Of a DNA stretch of 64,000 bases, positions 37,321 to 50,461 are shown piece after piece; the first letter of the stretch is position 1; each line of letters opens with the position of its first letter. The stretch lies in assembly GCF_028993615.1 (NCBI RefSeq), contig NZ_CP118632.1:124001-188000 (forward strand). Direction: 5' to 3'. The notes beneath the pieces are model-generated. The model worked only from the letters and a program-made list of their open reading frames with translations. It searched no databases and was not told the origin of the DNA. Made by a program: the position numbers and the translations under genes. This stretch comes from Herbaspirillum sp. WKF16 (GTDB taxonomy: Bacteria; Pseudomonadota; Gammaproteobacteria; Burkholderiales; Burkholderiaceae_D).

Positions 37321-37791
37321 ATGCCACGTCGTCGTGAAGTTCCCAAGCGGGAAATCCTGCCAGATCCGAAGTTCGGTAACGTTGATGTTGCCAAGTTCGT
37401 GAACGTGCTGATGCTGTCCGGCAAGAAGTCGGTCGCCGAAAACATCATCTACGGCGCCTTCGACCACATTCAGCAAAAGTCCGGCAAGGACCCGCTGGAA
37501 GTGTTCGCCGCTGCCCTGGCAAACTGCAAGCCGATGGTTGAAGTGAAGTCGCGTCGCGTTGGCGGCGCCAACTATCAAGTGCCGGTCGAAGTGCGTCCGG
37601 TGCGTCGTATGGCGCTGTCGATGCGTTGGCTGCGTGAAGCCGCCAACAAGCGCAGCGAGAAGTCCATGCCGCAACGCCTGGGTGGCGAGCTGATGGAAGC
37701 CGCCGAAGGCCGTGGCGGTGCAATGAAGAAGCGTGACGAAGTGCACCGTATGGCAGAAGCGAACAAGGCGTTCTCGCACTTCCGCTTCTAA
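37321..37791 (+). CDS. rpsG: 30S ribosomal protein S7
   Basis: S7 nucleates the 30S head and in E. coli represses the str operon. The 156 residues from ATG 37321 ([19 protein letters not shown]) are full length. [14 protein letters not shown] and [21 protein letters not shown] are conserved. It has an AAAGGAA ribosome site. It lies 147 bases after rpsL. Confidence 0.98.
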   Translation: MPRRREVPKREILPDPKFGNVDVAKFVNVLMLSGKKSVAENIIYGAFDHIQQKSGKDPLEVFAAALANCKPMVEVKSRRVGGANYQVPVEVRPVRRMALSMRWLREAANKRSEKSMPQRLGGELMEAAEGRGGAMKKRDEVHRMAEANKAFSHFRF

Positions 37792-37917
37792 CAAAGACAG
37801 GACTGGGCCCTGGTCGCATCGGCAGGGCCCATGTCTACATCTGAATTGGTTCGAGCCGAGCGTTTATTTGAAAAAAATGACGCTCGGTTTCGTGCATTAA
37901 AGACTTAGGAATAAATC

Positions 37918-40023
37918 ATGGCTCGCAAGACCCCCATTGAGCGCTACCGCAACATCGGTATTTCCGCCCACATCGATGCCGGCAAGACCACCACCACCGA
38001 ACGCGTTCTGTTCTACACAGGCGTGAACCACAAGATCGGTGAAGTGCACGATGGCGCTGCCACCATGGACTGGATGGAACAGGAGCAGGAGCGCGGTATC
38101 ACCATTACCTCGGCTGCCACGACCTGTTACTGGAAGGGCATGGCGAACAACTTCCCCGCCCACCACATCAACATCATCGACACCCCGGGCCACGTTGACT
38201 TCACCATTGAAGTCGAGCGCTCGATGCGCGTGCTGGACGGCGCCTGCATGGTCTACTGTGCAGTCGGCGGCGTGCAGCCGCAGTCGGAAACCGTGTGGCG
38301 TCAGGCCAACAAGTACAAGGTCCCGCGTCTGGCCTTCGTCAACAAGATGGACCGTACCGGCGCCAACTTCTTCAAGGTCTACGAGCAGATGCGCGCTCGC
38401 CTGAAGGCCAACCCGATCCCGATGCAAGTGCCTATCGGCGCCGAAGAAAACTTCGAAGGCGTGATCGATCTGGTCAAGATGCGCGCGATCTACTGGGACG
38501 ACGCTTCCCAGGGCATGAAGTTCGACTACCGCGACATTCCCGAAGGCCTGAAGGTCGACGCGCAAAAGTGGCGCGAGAACCTGGTCGAAACCGCCGCTGA
38601 AGCGTCGGAAGACCTGATGAACAAGTACCTGGAAGAAGGCGACCTGACCGAAGAAGAGATCAAGGGCGCCATCCGCCAGCGCACCATCTCGGGCGAAATC
38701 GTCCCGATGATGTGCGGCACCGCGTTCAAGAACAAGGGCGTGCAGGCCATGCTGGACGGCGTGATCGAATACCTGCCGTCGCCGGTCGACATCCCCCCGG
38801 TTCCGGGCCTGGACGAAGACGACGAGCCGGTCGTGCGCCAAGCCAAGGACGACGAGAAGTTCTCGGCCCTGGCCTTCAAGATCGCAACCGACCCGTTCGT
38901 CGGCCAGCTGTGCTTCATCCGCTGCTACTCGGGCACCCTGAATTCGGGCGACACCGTGCTGAACTCGGTGAAGTCGAAGAAGGAACGTATCGGCCGTATC
39001 GTGCAGATGCACGCCAACCAGCGTGAAGAAATCAAGGAAATGCTGGCCGGCGACATCGCCGCCGTGGTGGGCCTGAAGGACACCACCACCGGCGACACCC
39101 TGTGCGACGACAAGGCTGTGGTCGTGCTGGAACGCATGGTCTTCCCTGAGCCGGTGATCTCGCAGGCTGTCGAGCCGAAGACCAAGGCCGACCAGGAAAA
39201 GATGGGCCTGGCCCTGAACCGCCTGGCTGCGGAAGATCCGTCGTTCCGCGTGCGCACCGACGAAGAATCGGGCCAGACCATCATCGCCGGTATGGGCGAG
39301 CTGCACCTGGACATCATCGTCGACCGCATGAAGCGCGAATTCAACGTTGAAGCGACCGTCGGCAAGCCGCAGGTCGCCTACCGCGAAACCATCCGCAAGA
39401 CCTGCGAAGAGTCCGAAGGCAAGTTCGTCAAGCAGTCCGGCGGCCGTGGTCAATACGGTCACGTCGTGCTGAAGATCGAACCGCAAGAAGCCGGCAAGGG
39501 CTTCGAGTTCGTCGACGCGATCAAGGGCGGTACCGTTCCTCGCGAATTCATCCCCGCCGTTGAAAAGGGCGTGCGTGAAACCCTGAACACGGGCGTGCTG
39601 GCCGGTTACCCGGTGGTCGACGTGAAGGTCACCCTGTTCTTCGGTTCGTACCACGATGTGGACTCGAACGAAAACGCCTTCCGCATGGCCGGTTCGATGG
39701 CCTTCAAGGATGGCTGCCGTCGCGCCAGCCCCGTCATTCTGGAGCCGATGATGGCTGTGGAAGTCGAGACTCCGGAAGACTACGCCGGTACCGTGATGGG
39801 CGACCTGTCGTCCCGCCGCGGCATGGTGCAGGGCATGGATGAAATCGCCGGCGGTGGCGGCAAGATCATCAAGGCTGAAGTCCCGCTGTCGGAAATGTTC
39901 GGTTACTCGACCACGCTGCGTTCGGCAACCCAAGGCCGCGCAACCTACTCGATGGAATTCAAGCACTACTCCGAAGCTCCGAAGAACGTGATCGACGCGA
40001 TCGTCACTTCCAAGGCCAAGTAA
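37918..40023 (+). CDS. fusA: Elongation factor G
   Basis: This translocation GTPase has 701 residues. The G1 motif [14 protein letters not shown]2 ERGITI, G3 DTPGHVDF and G4 NKMDRTGAN are intact. Domain IV carries [14 protein letters not shown]. It starts [16 protein letters not shown]. It lies between rpsG and the second tuf gene. A GC hairpin (40042-40064) without a T-run follows it. Confidence 0.99.
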   Translation: MARKTPIERYRNIGISAHIDAGKTTTTERVLFYTGVNHKIGEVHDGAATMDWMEQEQERGITITSAATTCYWKGMANNFPAHHINIIDTPGHVDFTIEVERSMRVLDGACMVYCAVGGVQPQSETVWRQANKYKVPRLAFVNKMDRTGANFFKVYEQMRARLKANPIPMQVPIGAEENFEGVIDLVKMRAIYWDDASQGMKFDYRDIPEGLKVDAQKWRENLVETAAEASEDLMNKYLEEGDLTEEEIKGAIRQRTISGEIVPMMCGTAFKNKGVQAMLDGVIEYLPSPVDIPPVPGLDEDDEPVVRQAKDDEKFSALAFKIATDPFVGQLCFIRCYSGTLNSGDTVLNSVKSKKERIGRIVQMHANQREEIKEMLAGDIAAVVGLKDTTTGDTLCDDKAVVVLERMVFPEPVISQAVEPKTKADQEKMGLALNRLAAEDPSFRVRTDEESGQTIIAGMGELHLDIIVDRMKREFNVEATVGKPQVAYRETIRKTCEESEGKFVKQSGGRGQYGHVVLKIEPQEAGKGFEFVDAIKGGTVPREFIPAVEKGVRETLNTGVLAGYPVVDVKVTLFFGSYHDVDSNENAFRMAGSMAFKDGCRRASPVILEPMMAVEVETPEDYAGTVMGDLSSRRGMVQGMDEIAGGGGKIIKAEVPLSEMFGYSTTLRSATQGRATYSMEFKHYSEAPKNVIDAIVTSKAK

Positions 40024-40112
40024 GTTTTGCGATGAAATACGGCCCGTCCCGTGTGGGGGCGGGCTGAATCTAGTTGATATTGAACGAATCGTTCTTTTGA
40101 AGGATATAGAAA

Positions 40113-41303
<1,191 letters not shown>

Positions 41304-41340
41304 TCGCAGTCGCAGGCAATACAGTAGTTTTTTACCATCG

Positions 41341-41363
41341 CCGGGGATGATTCCCATCCCCGG
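41341..41363 (+). other. Hairpin between tuf copy 2 and rpsJ
   Basis: CCGGGGATG pairs with CATCCCCGG around ATTCC. A weakly T-rich run (TTCGTTCTTT) follows. It could be a partial terminator or an rpsJ leader element. Confidence 0.7.
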
Positions 41364-41384
41364 TTCGTTCTTTAAAGGAAAATC

Positions 41385-41702
41385 ATGTCGGTTCCTAGCC
41401 AAAAAATCCGTATCCGTCTGAAAGCATTCGACTATCGTCTGATCGACCAGTCCGCACTGGAAATCGTCGACACCGCCAAGCGTACCGGCGCTGTCGTCAA
41501 GGGCCCGGTTCCCCTGCCGACCCGTATCCAGCGCTTCGACGTCCTGCGCTCGCCGCACGTCAACAAGACTTCGCGCGACCAGTTCGAAATCCGTACCCAT
41601 CAGCGCCTGATGGATATCGTCGATCCGACCGACAAGACGGTTGACGCATTGATGAAGCTGGACCTGCCTGCTGGCGTTGACGTAGAAATCAAGCTGCAAT
41701 AA
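41385..41702 (+). CDS. rpsJ: 30S ribosomal protein S10
   Basis: S10 is part of the 30S head and, as NusE, of the transcription antitermination complex. The 105 residues include [24 protein letters not shown]. The ATG follows AAAGGAAAATC. A strong terminator lies between it and rplC, so rpsJ appears to close the str transcript. Confidence 0.98.
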   Translation: MSVPSQKIRIRLKAFDYRLIDQSALEIVDTAKRTGAVVKGPVPLPTRIQRFDVLRSPHVNKTSRDQFEIRTHQRLMDIVDPTDKTVDALMKLDLPAGVDVEIKLQ

Positions 41703-41722
41703 AAACAGGCAAGCTGTTGGAA

Positions 41723-41754
41723 AAGCGCACAACCCCTGGTTGTGCGCTTTTTTA
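41723..41754 (+). terminator. Terminator between rpsJ and rplC
   Basis: AAGCGCACAACC pairs perfectly with GGTTGTGCGCTT (12 bp, loop CCT), followed by six T. It is the strongest break inside the S10 region. Confidence 0.93.
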
Positions 41755-41768
41755 TTTCGGGCTATAAT
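41741..41768 (+). promoter_or_regulatory. Promoter of rplC, overlapping the rpsJ terminator
   Basis: TATAAT at 41763-41768 with TTGTGC at 41741-41746 (16-bp spacer). The -35 box lies inside the 3' arm of the rpsJ terminator. The leader to rplC is about 90 bases and could hold S10-operon regulation. Confidence 0.7.
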
Positions 41769-41865
41769 GCTCGGCTTCGATGTGGGTTTTGCGTCTGCAA
41801 GGCCCGCAATTATTGGTAGTACGAACATCAGCCCCGCCCAATCGCAGGCGGGAATGGAGAAAACA

Positions 41866-42522
41866 ATGAGCCTGGGCCTTGTTGGTCGCAAGGTTGGTAT
41901 GATGCGCATCTTCACGGAAGATGGGGATTCGATCCCTGTGACCGTGCTGGACGTGTCCAACAACCGCGTGACACAAATCAAAACGCCTGAAGTGGATGGT
42001 TATTCCGCTGTTCAGGTGACCTTCGGTCAACGTCGCGCTTCCCGCGTGACCAAAGCCGCTGCCGGCCACTACGCCAAAGCTGGCGTTGAAGCTGGTACTG
42101 TCCTCAAAGAATTCCGTGTTGACGCCGCCAAGGCTGCCGAATTCAAGGCTGGTGATGCCGTTGGCATCGCTGTCTTCGAAGCTGGCCAGAAGGTCGACGT
42201 GCAAGGCGTGTCGATCGGTAAGGGCTACGCCGGTACCATCAAGCGTTACAACTTCTCGTCGGGTCGCGCGACCCACGGTAACTCCCGTTCCCACAACGTT
42301 CCTGGCTCCATCGGTATGGCCCAGGATCCGGGTCGCGTGTTCCCCGGCAAGCGCATGACCGGTCACCTGGGTGATGTCACGACTACCGTGCAGAACCTGG
42401 AGATCGCTCGTGTCGACGCAGAACGTCAGCTGCTGCTGGTGAAGGGTGCCGTTCCCGGCGCCAAGAACGGTCAAGTGATCGTCTCGCCGGCAGTCAAAGT
42501 CAAAGCGAAGAAGGGGGCCTAA
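41866..42522 (+). CDS. rplC: 50S ribosomal protein L3
   Basis: L3 reaches toward the peptidyl-transferase centre. The 218 residues from ATG 41866 ([19 protein letters not shown]) contain [19 protein letters not shown] and [17 protein letters not shown] lies 7 bases upstream. Longer in-frame starts run back into the promoter. Confidence 0.98.
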   Translation: MSLGLVGRKVGMMRIFTEDGDSIPVTVLDVSNNRVTQIKTPEVDGYSAVQVTFGQRRASRVTKAAAGHYAKAGVEAGTVLKEFRVDAAKAAEFKAGDAVGIAVFEAGQKVDVQGVSIGKGYAGTIKRYNFSSGRATHGNSRSHNVPGSIGMAQDPGRVFPGKRMTGHLGDVTTTVQNLEIARVDAERQLLLVKGAVPGAKNGQVIVSPAVKVKAKKGA

Positions 42523-42525
42523 TCA

Positions 42526-43146
42526 ATGGAACTGAAGCTCCTGAATGACCAAGGTCAAGCTGCTTCGAACGTCGCCGCACCGGATACTATTTTCGGTCGC
42601 GACTACAACGAAGCACTGATTCACCAGGTCGTGGTTGCCTATCAAGCAAACGCTCGCAGCGGCAACCGCAAGCAAAAAGACCGTGAAGAAGTCAGCCACA
42701 CCACGAAGAAGCCGTGGCGTCAAAAGGGCACCGGCCGCGCTCGCGCCGGTATGTCCTCGTCGCCTCTGTGGCGCGGTGGTGGTCGTATCTTCCCGAACTC
42801 GCCTGACGAGAACTTCACCCACAAGGTCAACAAGAAGATGTATCGCGCAGGCGTCTGCTCGATCCTGTCTCAGTTGGCACGCGAAGGCCGCCTGTCGGTC
42901 GTGGAAGATTTCGCCGTCGAAGCTCCGAAGACCAAGCTGCTGGCCCAGAAGTTGAAGGGTATGGGCCTGGAATCGGTGCTGGTCATTACCGACAGCCTGG
43001 ACGAAAAGCTGCTGCTCGCTTCGCGCAATCTGCCGGGCGTGCTGGTGGTTGAGCCGCGTCAAGCTGATCCCGTGTCGCTGGTGTACTTCAAGAACGTCTT
43101 GATCACCAAGCCCGCACTGGCAAAGATTGAGGAGTTGCTGGCATGA
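42526..43146 (+). CDS. rplD: 50S ribosomal protein L4
   Basis: L4 lines the exit tunnel and, in gammaproteobacteria, represses the S10 operon. The 206 residues carry the tunnel loop around [20 protein letters not shown]. It starts 3 bases after rplC and overlaps rplW by 4 bases (ATGA). Confidence 0.98.
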   Translation: MELKLLNDQGQAASNVAAPDTIFGRDYNEALIHQVVVAYQANARSGNRKQKDREEVSHTTKKPWRQKGTGRARAGMSSSPLWRGGGRIFPNSPDENFTHKVNKKMYRAGVCSILSQLAREGRLSVVEDFAVEAPKTKLLAQKLKGMGLESVLVITDSLDEKLLLASRNLPGVLVVEPRQADPVSLVYFKNVLITKPALAKIEELLA

Positions 43147-43460
43147 ACGCAATCGTGAAATATAACGAAGAGCGCCTGATGAAGGTGCTGCTGGCACCGG
43201 TCATCTCCGAAAAGGCAACCTTCGTGGCCGAGAAGAACGAGCAAGTCGTTTTCCTGGTCACCAAGGATGCAACCAAGCTGGAAGTCAAGGCCGCCGTCGA
43301 ACTGCTGTTCAAGGTGGAAGTGGAATCGGTGCAAGTCGCCAACCGTCAGGGCAAGCAAAAGCGCTCGAAGAACGGTATGGGCCGCCGCAACCACACCCGC
43401 CGTGCTTTCGTCAGCCTGAAGCCGGGTCAAGAAATCAACTTCACCGAGGAGGCTAAATAA
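43143..43460 (+). CDS. rplW: 50S ribosomal protein L23
   Basis: L23 sits at the tunnel exit and docks trigger factor and SRP. The 105 residues read [21 protein letters not shown] at the start. An internal Met (13th codon) matches the shorter family start, but the ATGA overlap with rplD supports the longer one. It overlaps rplB by one base. Confidence 0.97.
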   Translation: MNAIVKYNEERLMKVLLAPVISEKATFVAEKNEQVVFLVTKDATKLEVKAAVELLFKVEVESVQVANRQGKQKRSKNGMGRRNHTRRAFVSLKPGQEINFTEEAK

Positions 43461-44287
43461 TGGCACTCGTAAAAGTGAAGCCGACCTCGCCCGGTCGGCG
43501 CGGCATGGTCAAGGTCGTTAATCCCGACCTGTACAAGGGCCGTCCGCTGGCCGCGCTGGTCGAGAAGAAGTCCAAGACCGCCGGTCGCAACAACAATGGT
43601 CACATCACCACCCGTCACATCGGCGGTGGTCACAAGCAGCACTACCGTATCGTCGATTTCCGTCGCAACAAGGACGGCATCCCGGCAAAGGTCGAGCGTA
43701 TCGAATACGACCCGAACCGTACCGCGCACATCGCACTGCTGTGCTACGCGGACGGCGAGCGCAAGTACATCATCGCTCCTAAGGGCCTGTCGGTCGGCGA
43801 CCAGCTGATCAGCGGTTCCGAAGCTCCGATCAAGTCGGGCAACACCCTGCCGATCCGCAACATCCCCGTGGGTACCACTATCCACTGCGTGGAAATGCTG
43901 CCGGGCAAGGGCGCCCAGATCGCACGTACCGCCGGCGCCGCTGTGGTGCTGATGGCGCGTGAAGGCACCTACGCTCAGGTTCGTCTGCGTTCCGGCGAAG
44001 TGCGTCGCGTTCACATCGAATGCCGCGCCACCATCGGTGAAGTCGGTAACGGCGAGCACAACCTGCGCAAGATCGGTAAGGCCGGTGCCACTCGTTGGCG
44101 CGGTATCCGCCCGACCGTTCGTGGCGTCGTCATGAACCCGGTCGACCACCCGCACGGTGGTGGTGAAGGTAAGACTGCGGCCGGCCGTCATCCGGTGTCG
44201 CCGTGGGGCCAGCAGACCAAGGGCAAGAAGACTCGTAGCAACAAGCGTACGACTTCGATGATTGTCTCGCGTCGCGGCAAGAAATAA
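43460..44287 (+). CDS. rplB: 50S ribosomal protein L2
   Basis: L2 supports subunit joining and peptidyl transfer. The 275 residues include [20 protein letters not shown] and the universally conserved [12 protein letters not shown] near the C terminus. Coupled to rplW by a one-base overlap. Confidence 0.99.
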   Translation: MALVKVKPTSPGRRGMVKVVNPDLYKGRPLAALVEKKSKTAGRNNNGHITTRHIGGGHKQHYRIVDFRRNKDGIPAKVERIEYDPNRTAHIALLCYADGERKYIIAPKGLSVGDQLISGSEAPIKSGNTLPIRNIPVGTTIHCVEMLPGKGAQIARTAGAAVVLMAREGTYAQVRLRSGEVRRVHIECRATIGEVGNGEHNLRKIGKAGATRWRGIRPTVRGVVMNPVDHPHGGGEGKTAAGRHPVSPWGQQTKGKKTRSNKRTTSMIVSRRGKK

Positions 44288-44297
44288 AGGATAAAAC

Positions 44298-44573
44298 ATG
44301 ACACGTTCATTGAAAAAAGGTCCTTTCTGCGACGCCCACCTGGTGAAAAAGGTTGAGGCAGCTCAGGCAATCAAGGACAAAAAGCCAATCAAGACCTGGT
44401 CGCGTCGTTCGACCATCATGCCGGACTTCATCGGCCTGACGATCGCGGTGCATAACGGCAAGCAGCACGTGCCGGTTTATGTCTCGGAAAACATGGTTGG
44501 TCACAAGCTCGGCGAATTCGCGCTGACCCGTACGTTCAAGGGTCACGCAGCCGATAAGAAGGCTAAGAAATAA
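44298..44573 (+). CDS. rpsS: 30S ribosomal protein S19
   Basis: The 91 residues contain [19 protein letters not shown] and [21 protein letters not shown]. It binds 16S rRNA in the head with S13. It starts 10 bases after rplB. Confidence 0.98.
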   Translation: MTRSLKKGPFCDAHLVKKVEAAQAIKDKKPIKTWSRRSTIMPDFIGLTIAVHNGKQHVPVYVSENMVGHKLGEFALTRTFKGHAADKKAKK

Positions 44574-44579
44574 GGTCCT

Positions 44580-44912
44580 ATGATGGAAACTAAAGCTAAC
44601 CTGCGCGGTGTGCACCTGTCGGCTCAGAAGGGCCGCCTGGTTGCAGACCTGATCCGCGGTAAAAAAGTTGATCAGGCACTGAATATCTTGGCCTTCAGCC
44701 CCAAGAAGGGCGCGGCGATCATCAAGAAGGTTCTGGAGTCCGCAATCGCGAACGCCGAACACAACGATGGCGCTGACATTGACGAGCTGAAAGTCAAGAC
44801 CATTTATGTGGAAAAGGGTGCGGTCCTGAAGCGCTTCACAGCGCGTGCAAAGGGCCGTGGTGATCGTATTTCCAAGCAGTCGTGTCACATCTACGTGACC
44901 GTCGGAAACTAA
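44580..44912 (+). CDS. rplV: 50S ribosomal protein L22
   Basis: L22 lines the exit tunnel. The 110 residues include [19 protein letters not shown] and [10 protein letters not shown]. Two adjacent ATGs (44580 and 44583) are possible. The second is better spaced from AAGG and would give METKANLRG, one residue shorter. Confidence 0.97.
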   Translation: MMETKANLRGVHLSAQKGRLVADLIRGKKVDQALNILAFSPKKGAAIIKKVLESAIANAEHNDGADIDELKVKTIYVEKGAVLKRFTARAKGRGDRISKQSCHIYVTVGN

Positions 44913-44921
44913 GGAGTCACG

Positions 44922-45740
<819 letters not shown>

Positions 45741-45742
45741 TC

Positions 45743-46162
45743 ATGCTGCAACCAGCACGTAGAAAATATCGTAAAGAACAAAAAGGTCGTAACACCGGTA
45801 TCTCGCACACCCGCGGTACCGCTGTGTCGTTCGGCGACTTTGGTCTGAAGGCAGTCGGCCGCGGCCGTATCACCGCCCGTCAGATCGAAGCTGCTCGTCG
45901 TGCGATGACCCGTCACATCAAGCGCGGTGGCCGTATCTGGATTCGTGTCTTCCCGGACAAGCCAATTTCCCAGAAGCCTGCTGAAGTGCGTATGGGTAAC
46001 GGCAAGGGTAATCCGGAGTACTACGTGGCTGAAATCCAGCCGGGTAAGGTACTGTACGAGATGGACGGTGTGGACGAGACTCTGGCGCGTGAGGCGTTTC
46101 GTTTGGCTGCCGCCAAATTGCCGCTGGCGACGACTTTTGTCATCCGCCAAGTCGGTCAATAA
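45743..46162 (+). CDS. rplP: 50S ribosomal protein L16
   Basis: The 139 residues begin [19 protein letters not shown] and carry [21 protein letters not shown]16 positions aminoacyl-tRNA in the A site. It starts 2 bases after rpsC. Confidence 0.98.
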   Translation: MLQPARRKYRKEQKGRNTGISHTRGTAVSFGDFGLKAVGRGRITARQIEAARRAMTRHIKRGGRIWIRVFPDKPISQKPAEVRMGNGKGNPEYYVAEIQPGKVLYEMDGVDETLAREAFRLAAAKLPLATTFVIRQVGQ

Positions 46163-46175
46163 TTAGGAGCGGAAA

Positions 46176-46370
46176 ATGAAAGCATCTGAACTCCGCGGTA
46201 AGGACTCGGCAGCGCTGGAAAAAGAACTGGGTGAGCTGTTGAAGGCCCAGTTCAGCCTGCGTATGCAAATTGCTACTCAGCAATTGAACAATACCGCACA
46301 GCTGAAGAAGGTACGTCGCGACATCGCACGTGTGAAAACTGTGATCAACTCGAAGGATGGCCAACAATGA
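46176..46370 (+). CDS. rpmC: 50S ribosomal protein L29
   Basis: A 64-residue two-helix protein near the tunnel exit: [19 protein letters not shown], then [17 protein letters not shown]. It overlaps rpsQ by 4 bases. Confidence 0.97.
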   Translation: MKASELRGKDSAALEKELGELLKAQFSLRMQIATQQLNNTAQLKKVRRDIARVKTVINSKDGQQ

Positions 46371-46639
46371 ACGATCAAGTGAAACAAGCGCTCCAGCGCA
46401 CGCTGATTGGCAAGGTTGTGTCGGACAAGATGGATAAAACCGTCACCGTCGAAATCGAGCGCCAGATGAAGCACCCGCTGTACGGCAAGATCATCAAGCG
46501 CACCAAGAAGTACCATGCGCATGATGAGCAAAATACGGCGAAGGCCGGCGACGTGGTGGAAATCCAGGAAAGCCGTCCGATCTCCAAGACGAAGGCCTGG
46601 ACTGTGACCCGTGTGGTACAAGTCGCACAAATCGTCTAA
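46367..46639 (+). CDS. rpsQ: 30S ribosomal protein S17
   Basis: The 90 residues contain [20 protein letters not shown] and [21 protein letters not shown]17 binds the 5' domain of 16S rRNA. A 195-base gap with a perfect hairpin separates it from rplN. Confidence 0.97.
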   Translation: MNDQVKQALQRTLIGKVVSDKMDKTVTVEIERQMKHPLYGKIIKRTKKYHAHDEQNTAKAGDVVEIQESRPISKTKAWTVTRVVQVAQIV

Positions 46640-46660
46640 GTAATTCAGTAGTACTTGCGT

Positions 46661-46690
46661 GCTCGATATTATGCTGCCATAATATCGAGC
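46661..46690 (+). other. 13-bp perfect hairpin between rpsQ and rplN
   Basis: GCTCGATATTATG (46661-46673) pairs with CATAATATCGAGC (46678-46690) around CTGC, followed by TCTTTCC. It marks the S10/spc boundary. It may be a terminator, a processing site or a protein-binding palindrome. No convincing promoter was seen in 46691-46834. Confidence 0.8.
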
Positions 46691-46834
46691 TCTTTCCTTG
46701 CAACGTTCTGTTCGCGAGGAGAGGCAAAAAAAAGTAGCTATTCGTCCCCTAACTAGCGAGTTCGCTTGCTAACAGGACCAAGACTGACCGCCAGCGCATT
46801 GTGCGAAGCGGATTAAGTTGGGAAAGAAAATATC

Positions 46835-47203
46835 ATGATTCAAACTGAAAGCCGGCTCGAAGTAGCCGACAACACCGGTGCGCGCGAAGTTCTGTGCATC
46901 AAGGTCTTGGGTGGTTCCAAGCGCCGCTATGCCGGCATTGGCGATGTGATCAAGGTTACTGTCAAGAGCGCAGCCCCGCGTGGTCGCGTCAAGAAGGGTG
47001 AGATTTATAACGCTGTCGTCGTTCGTACCGCCAAGGGCGTGCGTCGTCAGGATGGTTCGCTGGTCAAGTTCGATGGTAATGCAGCCGTCCTGTTGAACGC
47101 GAAGCTGGAGCCGATCGGCACCCGTATCTTTGGGCCGGTGACTCGTGAGCTGCGTACGGAACGCTTCATGAAGATCGTTTCCCTGGCGCCTGAAGTTCTG
47201 TAA
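46835..47203 (+). CDS. rplN: 50S ribosomal protein L14
   Basis: The 122 residues open [19 protein letters not shown] and contain [20 protein letters not shown]14 forms an intersubunit bridge. It is the first gene of the spc cluster. Confidence 0.98.
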   Translation: MIQTESRLEVADNTGAREVLCIKVLGGSKRRYAGIGDVIKVTVKSAAPRGRVKKGEIYNAVVVRTAKGVRRQDGSLVKFDGNAAVLLNAKLEPIGTRIFGPVTRELRTERFMKIVSLAPEVL

Positions 47204-47212
47204 GGAGTGGTC

Positions 47213-47527
47213 ATGGCAAAGATTCGTAAAAACGATGAAGTCATCGTGTTGACCGGTAAAGACAAGGGCAAGCGCGGTGTCGTGACTGCTCGCGTCGGCA
47301 CCGATTATGTCGTTGTGGAAGGCGTCAACGTCGCCAAGAAGGCGACTCGTCCGAACCCGATGACTGGTGCAACTGGCGGCATCGTCGATAAGCTGATGCC
47401 AATTCATGTGTCGAACGTTGCGTTGTTCAACGCAGCTACCGGCAAGGCAGATCGCGTGGCTTACAAGGAAGTGGACGGCAAGAAGGTCCGCGCTTACAAG
47501 TCCAGCGGCGAAGTCGTTAAGGTTTAA
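47213..47527 (+). CDS. rplX: 50S ribosomal protein L24
   Basis: A 104-residue assembly initiator with the KOW motif [22 protein letters not shown] 47213 is preceded by AAGGAG. A GTG at 47207 lies within that ribosome site and is rejected. Confidence 0.97.
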   Translation: MAKIRKNDEVIVLTGKDKGKRGVVTARVGTDYVVVEGVNVAKKATRPNPMTGATGGIVDKLMPIHVSNVALFNAATGKADRVAYKEVDGKKVRAYKSSGEVVKV

Positions 47528-47532
47528 ACATC

Positions 47533-48072
47533 ATGGCACGTCTTCAAGAGTTTTATAAAGATAAGGTCGTCGCCGATTTGACCACGAAGTATTCGTACAA
47601 GTCGGTGATGGAAGTTCCGCGTATTCTGAAGATCACCCTGAACATGGGTCTGTCGGAAGCTGTTGCGGACAAGAAGATCATCGAGCACGCCGTTGGCGAT
47701 CTGACCAAGATCGCCGGCCAAAAGCCGGTGGTGACCAAGGCACGCAAGGCTATCGCGGGTTTCAAGATCCGTGAAGGCTATCCGATCGGTTGCATGGTGA
47801 CCCTGCGCGGCGCCCGCATGTACGAATTCCTGGATCGTCTGATCACCGTGGCCCTGCCGCGCGTGCGTGACTTCCGTGGCGTGTCGGGTCGTGCGTTCGA
47901 CGGTCGTGGCAACTACAACATCGGTGTGAAAGAGCAGATCATCTTCCCCGAAATCGAGTACGACAAGATCGATGCGCTGCGTGGCATGAACATCAGCATC
48001 ACCACCACTGCGAAGACCGACGACGAAGCGAAGGCGCTTCTCGCCGCATTTAAATTCCCGTTCAGAAACTGA
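47533..48072 (+). CDS. rplE: 50S ribosomal protein L5
   Basis: The 179 residues carry [29 protein letters not shown] and [17 protein letters not shown]5 binds 5S rRNA in the central protuberance. It starts 5 bases after rplX. Confidence 0.98.
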   Translation: MARLQEFYKDKVVADLTTKYSYKSVMEVPRILKITLNMGLSEAVADKKIIEHAVGDLTKIAGQKPVVTKARKAIAGFKIREGYPIGCMVTLRGARMYEFLDRLITVALPRVRDFRGVSGRAFDGRGNYNIGVKEQIIFPEIEYDKIDALRGMNISITTTAKTDDEAKALLAAFKFPFRN

Positions 48073-48079
48073 GGATGCC

Positions 48080-48385
48080 ATGGCAAAACTGGCACTGATT
48101 AACCGTGAACAGAAGCGCGCCGCAATGGTGAAGAAGTATGCTGCCAAGCGCGCCGAGTTGAAGGCTATTATCGACGACCAATCGAAGTCGGATGAAGAGC
48201 GTTACGAAGCCCGCCTGAAGCTGCAGGCGCTGCCGCGTAATTCCGCTCCGATCCGTCAGCGCAACCGTTGCGCTCTGACTGGCCGTCCCCGTGGTACTTT
48301 CCGCAAGTTCGGATTGGGCCGTATCAAGGTCCGTGAAATCGCCATGCGCGGCGAAATCCCGGGTTTGACCAAAGCTAGCTGGTAA
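48080..48385 (+). CDS. rpsN: 30S ribosomal protein S14
   Basis: The 101-residue long form lacks the CxxC zinc motif of short S14, so it is zinc-independent. [20 protein letters not shown] is conserved. It starts 7 bases after rplE. Confidence 0.97.
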   Translation: MAKLALINREQKRAAMVKKYAAKRAELKAIIDDQSKSDEERYEARLKLQALPRNSAPIRQRNRCALTGRPRGTFRKFGLGRIKVREIAMRGEIPGLTKASW

Positions 48386-48399
48386 TAGGAGAAGAAGCA

Positions 48400-48795
48400 A
48401 TGAGTATGAGCGATCCTATCGCCGATATGCTGACCCGTATCCGCAATGCACAAGGCGTGAACAAGACTACTGTCGCCATGCCGTCTTCCAAAGTGAAGGT
48501 TGCCATTGCCAACGTCCTGAAGGACGAGGGTTACATTGAAGATTTCGCCGTTGTCGATGCTGAAGGCAAGGCTGAACTGAAAATCGGTTTGAAGTATTAC
48601 GCCGGCCGTCCGGTTATCGAGCGCCTGGAGCGCGTGTCCCGTCCGGGTCTGCGCATCTACAAGGGCAAGAACGATATCCCGAACGTGATGAACGGTCTGG
48701 GCGTGGCCATTGTGTCCACCCCCGCGGGCGTCATGACTGATCGCAAAGCACGCGCAACCGGTGTCGGTGGCGAAGTGATTTGCTACGTGGCCTAA
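48400..48795 (+). CDS. rpsH: 30S ribosomal protein S8
   Basis: S8 binds the central 16S domain and in E. coli represses the spc operon. The 131 residues read [18 protein letters not shown], ending [20 protein letters not shown] sits 8 bases before ATG 48400. A second ATG two codons in is possible. Confidence 0.98.
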   Translation: MSMSDPIADMLTRIRNAQGVNKTTVAMPSSKVKVAIANVLKDEGYIEDFAVVDAEGKAELKIGLKYYAGRPVIERLERVSRPGLRIYKGKNDIPNVMNGLGVAIVSTPAGVMTDRKARATGVGGEVICYVA

Positions 48796-48805
48796 GGAGT
48801 GCAAG

Positions 48806-49339
48806 ATGTCTCGTGTAGGTAAAATGCCTGTTGCACTGCCGAGTGGCGCGGAAGCGACCATCTCCGCAGAGCAGATCACCGTCAAGGGCCCGCTGGGCTC
48901 GCTGACGCAACCACTGACCAAGCTGGTCAAGGTGGCGAACAACAATGGCTCGCTGAGCTTCGAAGTGGCTGACGACAGCCGCGAAGCCAATGCGATGTCG
49001 GGCACCCTGCGTGCTCTGGTCAACAACATGGTCAACGGCGTCACCAAGGGCTTCGAAAAGAAGCTGAACCTGGTCGGCGTGGGTTTCCGTGCACAAGCAC
49101 AAGGCGACAAGCTGAACCTGTCGCTGGGCTTCTCGCACCCCATCGTTCACCAGATGCCTGCCGGCATCAAGGTTGAGACCCCGACACAGACCGAAATCCT
49201 GATCAAGGGTATCGATCGCCAGGTGGTTGGCCAGGTCGCCGCGGAAATTCGCGCGTACCGTGAACCCGAGCCCTACAAGGGCAAGGGTGTGCGCTACGCT
49301 GACGAAGTGGTGACGCTCAAAGAAACCAAGAAGAAGTAA
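48806..49339 (+). CDS. rplF: 50S ribosomal protein L6
   Basis: The 177 residues begin [19 protein letters not shown] and end with [16 protein letters not shown] plus a Lys-rich tail. L6 lies near the sarcin-ricin loop. Confidence 0.98.
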   Translation: MSRVGKMPVALPSGAEATISAEQITVKGPLGSLTQPLTKLVKVANNNGSLSFEVADDSREANAMSGTLRALVNNMVNGVTKGFEKKLNLVGVGFRAQAQGDKLNLSLGFSHPIVHQMPAGIKVETPTQTEILIKGIDRQVVGQVAAEIRAYREPEPYKGKGVRYADEVVTLKETKKK

Positions 49340-49351
49340 TAGGGGTTGACG

Positions 49352-49714
49352 ATGGATAAGAAACAATCTCGCCTGCGCCGCGCGACTCAGACCCGCGCCA
49401 AGATCGCAGAACTGAAGGTCAATCGTCTGGCCGTGCATCGTACCAACACGCACATCTACGCCAGCGTCATCGGCCCCGATGCGAACGTGCTGGCCTCGGC
49501 TTCCACCCTGGAAGCTGAAGTGCGCGCCGAGCTGGCCGGTCAGTCGGGCAAGGGCGGCAATGCCGCTGCTGCAGCCCTGATCGGCAAGCGCGTTGCGGAA
49601 AAGGCACTGAAGGCCGGTGTGACCGAAGTCGCATTCGACCGTTCGGGTTTCCGTTATCACGGCCGCGTCAAGGCGCTGGCTGAGGCTGCGCGTGAAGCCG
49701 GCCTGAAGTTCTAA
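49352..49714 (+). CDS. rplR: 50S ribosomal protein L18
   Basis: The 120 residues from ATG 49352 ([18 protein letters not shown]) end GYRYHGRVK-like ([21 protein letters not shown]). L18 binds 5S rRNA. A TTG two codons upstream lies in the ribosome site and is not needed. Confidence 0.97.
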   Translation: MDKKQSRLRRATQTRAKIAELKVNRLAVHRTNTHIYASVIGPDANVLASASTLEAEVRAELAGQSGKGGNAAAAALIGKRVAEKALKAGVTEVAFDRSGFRYHGRVKALAEAAREAGLKF

Positions 49715-49726
49715 GGAATATCGATC

Positions 49727-50245
49727 ATGGCAAAAATGCAATCGAAAACGCAAAGCGACAAGCCTGATGACGGCATGCGCGAAAAAATGATCGCGGTCAA
49801 CCGTGTCACCAAGGTGGTGAAGGGCGGCCGTATCATGGGTTTCGCAGCGCTGGCAGTGGTCGGTGACGGCGATGGCCGCATCGGCATGGGCAAGGGCAAG
49901 TCGAAGGAAGTGCCCGTCGCCGTGCAAAAGGCAATGGAAGAAGCACGTCGCAAGCTGATCAAGGTCACGCTGAAGAACGGTACCGTGCAGCACACCGTCA
50001 TCGGCAAGCACGGCGCGTCGTCGGTCATGATTTCGCCCGCCAAGGATGGTACCGGTGTTATCGCCGGCGGCCCGATGCGCGCGATCTTCGAAGTGATGGG
50101 CGTGACCAACGTGGTGGCGAAGTCGACTGGTTCGACCAACCCCTACAACATGGTCCGTGCCACTTTGGACGGCCTGTCGAAGATGAACACTCCGGCTGAA
50201 ATTGCTGCCAAGCGCGGCAAGTCGGTCGAAGAAATCCTGGGCTAA
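49727..50245 (+). CDS. rpsE: 30S ribosomal protein S5
   Basis: The 172 residues include [20 protein letters not shown] and the C-terminal [12 protein letters not shown]5 affects decoding fidelity. The loop where spectinomycin resistance arises (KVVKGGRIM) looks wild type. Confidence 0.98.
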   Translation: MAKMQSKTQSDKPDDGMREKMIAVNRVTKVVKGGRIMGFAALAVVGDGDGRIGMGKGKSKEVPVAVQKAMEEARRKLIKVTLKNGTVQHTVIGKHGASSVMISPAKDGTGVIAGGPMRAIFEVMGVTNVVAKSTGSTNPYNMVRATLDGLSKMNTPAEIAAKRGKSVEEILG

Positions 50246-50255
50246 GGTGATTCAG

Positions 50256-50435
50256 ATGGCTAACACAATCAAAGTCAAGCTGGTCAAAGGTCTGATCGGT
50301 ACTCGCCAGGACCACCGCGCCACCGTGCGCGGCCTGGGTCTGCGTCGCGTCAACTCGGTTTCCGAGCTGGAAGACACCCCTTCGGTGCGCGGCATGATCA
50401 ACAAAGTGTCCTATCTTGTGAAAGTTGTTTCGTAA
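50256..50435 (+). CDS. rpmD: 50S ribosomal protein L30
   Basis: The 59 residues are [19 protein letters not shown] to [10 protein letters not shown]30 is absent from some bacteria but normal here. It lies 10 bases after rpsE. Confidence 0.96.
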   Translation: MANTIKVKLVKGLIGTRQDHRATVRGLGLRRVNSVSELEDTPSVRGMINKVSYLVKVVS

Positions 50436-50461
50436 GCAGTTGCTTGCGAACGGAGCGAATC

